Assembly: GCA_938045615.1 (NCBI GenBank)
Contig: CALIBC010000131.1
Coordinates: 1 to 7,856 of the forward strand
Direction: 5' to 3'
DNA length: 7,856 nucleotides
From: an uncultured Clostridia bacterium
Lineage (GTDB): Bacteria > Bacillota > Clostridia > Peptostreptococcales > Anaerovoracaceae
Shown here: piece after piece, positions 7,176 through 7,856 of the stretch
How positions within the stretch are numbered: the first letter of the stretch is position 1
How the letters are laid out: every line of letters begins with the position of its first letter
Translations under genes and position numbers: made by a program
The notes under the pieces: model-generated
The model's database searches: none
Told to the model about the DNA's origin: nothing
The model's input: the letters and a program-made list of their open reading frames with translations, nothing else

Positions 7176-7232
7176 ATAAGGGAGCTATAGTATGAAGTAT
7201 GCGGTTTTCTGACTACGCAGGAACTCCCTTAT
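7176..7232. repeat. 9-bp inverted repeat forming a possible stem-loop
   Basis: ATAAGGGAG at 7176-7184 pairs exactly with CTCCCTTAT at 7224-7232 across 39 bases, and a small inner stem (TGCG 7200-7203 with CGCA 7216-7219) sits in the loop. It begins three bases after the right arm of the 11-bp repeat. It may be a bidirectional transcription stop for the convergent genes or part of a recombination site. ATAAGGG recurs at 7297-7303. Confidence 0.4.
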
Positions 7233-7317
7233 CCTCAAATCATTTTCCCGCTGTAGTTACGTAGTAAGATCTATTCGGTGAAAGGGAAAAAGACCTATAA
7301 GGGCGGCCGTCAGGGGA

Positions 7318-7856
7318 TCACACTGAAGCCGCTTGTTGCTTCCGGATCAGCTTGTCCATATCTTCCGAGATCTTTTTGTCTGTCACCTGCGCATAGATCT
7401 GCGTGCTGGAGATGGATGCATGTCCCATCATCTTAGCGATGCTCTCTATAGGGATGCCTGCGCTGAGCGACAACGTCCCGAACGTATGACGAGCCATGTG
7501 GAAAGAGAGGCGTTGCCTGATACCACATGCCAGTCCCACAGTACTCAGTTTGTTATTCATCACACTACGACTGCAATCGCGTGGAAAGACAAGGTCGTCG
7601 CCTTCTTCTTTCACCGTCTGCTCCTCTTGGCTTTTATTGAGGATCTCCTCCGCGATCGGATGTAACGGCACGACAGACTCCACTTTTGTCTTCTGCCGTT
7701 CCTTGCGGATATACCTCCGGCTGTCGGCTGCGGTCTGGATATGAGAGAACTTTAGGCGCTCCATATCCGCAATGGCCAGTCCGGTGAAGCAGGAAAAGAG
7801 AAACATCTGCCGAGCCTGCTCTGCTTCCTTGTCGTTTACTTTCAGCGCCATGAGCT
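7318..7856 (-). CDS. tyrosine recombinase (integrase), C-terminal catalytic part
   Basis: The frame runs to the window edge and stays open, so the N-terminal arm-binding and core-binding domains lie outside; the Met complementary to 7849-7851 is internal. The visible part is about 178 residues of the catalytic domain of a lambda-integrase-type tyrosine recombinase, which cuts and rejoins DNA through a phosphotyrosine link. Counting from that Met, HxxR is H118/R121 (HMARH), the second His is H144 (MMGH), the nucleophile is Y153 (TQIYAQ), and the beta-hairpin Lys is K54 or K56. The usual first Arg after TGL is replaced by Ala26 (CFTGLAIAD), a change also known in the CTnDOT integrase group of Bacteroidales. 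It ends with a short helical tail and TGA (complement of 7318-7320). It is convergent with the GTPase operon. It may mobilise an island including these genes or belong to a neighbouring element. Confidence 0.9.
   Translation of the reverse strand, partial: LMALKVNDKEAEQARQMFLFSCFTGLAIADMERLKFSHIQTAADSRRYIRKERQKTKVESVVPLHPIAEEILNKSQEEQTVKEEGDDLVFPRDCSRSVMNNKLSTVGLACGIRQRLSFHMARHTFGTLSLSAGIPIESIAKMMGHASISSTQIYAQVTDKKISEDMDKLIRKQQAASV

Larger units (their letters stand above)
6957..7317. other. non-coding gap between convergent genes, rich in inverted repeats
   Basis: No plausible gene is present on either strand. The GTPase operon ends on the left and the recombinase gene ends on the right, so both transcripts run into this stretch. 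I see no classical GC-rich stem with a T-run for either gene. It holds an 11-bp inverted repeat 125 bases apart, a 9-bp inverted repeat 39 bases apart, and a 7-bp pair (TTTTCCC 7243-7249 with GGGAAAA 7284-7290). The last may be chance. Terminators, a recombination site, or both could lie here. Confidence 0.6.

Noticed and set aside
88..7318. CAGGGGAT at 88-95 and again at 7311-7318 as possible att direct repeats bounding an island
   Set aside because: Eight bases shared over more than 7 kb is expected by chance, and the left copy lies inside the MITE-like palindrome.
7333..7665. 110-codon + frame opposite the recombinase
   Set aside because: It lies antisense to a catalytic domain with conserved motifs and has no recognisable features.
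1..7856. CRISPR array, tRNA or rRNA genes
   Set aside because: No regularly spaced direct repeats and no tRNA- or rRNA-like conserved stretches were seen on either strand.

Overview
The window looks like an accessory island from a Bacteroidota genome, probably order Bacteroidales. Three things suggest this. Most starts lack a strong Shine-Dalgarno sequence. The site-specific recombinase at the right edge resembles Bacteroidales mobile-element integrases in lacking the first catalytic arginine. Overall base composition is intermediate but patchy. I cannot name genus or species from the sequence alone.

Layout, left to right. Bases 1-352 hold no gene. They contain a roughly 177-bp imperfect palindrome (53-229) that looks like a small non-autonomous transposable element (MITE-like) with near-perfect 12-bp terminal inverted repeats and a possible TTA target duplication. 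A small protein with two CxxC...CxxH zinc-binding repeats follows at 353-613. After a 191-bp gap comes a tight four-gene block, all on the + strand: a dynamin-like GTPase with an Ala/Gly-rich hydrophobic paddle (805-2595), a short protein with an N-terminal membrane helix and a coiled coil (2604-2996), a second dynamin-like GTPase with its own N-terminal membrane helix and coiled coil (2998-4914), and a third dynamin-like GTPase (4911-6956). Intergenic spacings are 8 bp, 1 bp and a 4-bp ATGA overlap, so this is almost certainly one operon. A 361-bp non-coding stretch (6957-7317) then carries several inverted repeats, and the 3' part of a tyrosine recombinase gene converges from the - strand (7318 to the window edge).

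How the genes may work together (inference). Bacterial dynamins usually act as hetero-oligomers at the inner membrane, and clusters of them (LeoABC, and the Eleos anti-phage system made of Leo-type dynamins) are known from mobile and defence contexts. Here two GTPases share the identical P-loop GEFSSGKT and the third has GQMKAGKS. Two proteins carry N-terminal membrane anchors followed by related acidic coiled coils. A plausible model is a membrane-surveillance or membrane-remodelling machine tethered by paired coiled coils, possibly in phage defence. The zinc-repeat protein could be a separate gene or an accessory factor. The neighbouring MITE-like element and recombinase fit a mobile or exchangeable island. 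Two of the GTPase genes also change base composition sharply at or near the end of the G domain, suggesting module exchange.
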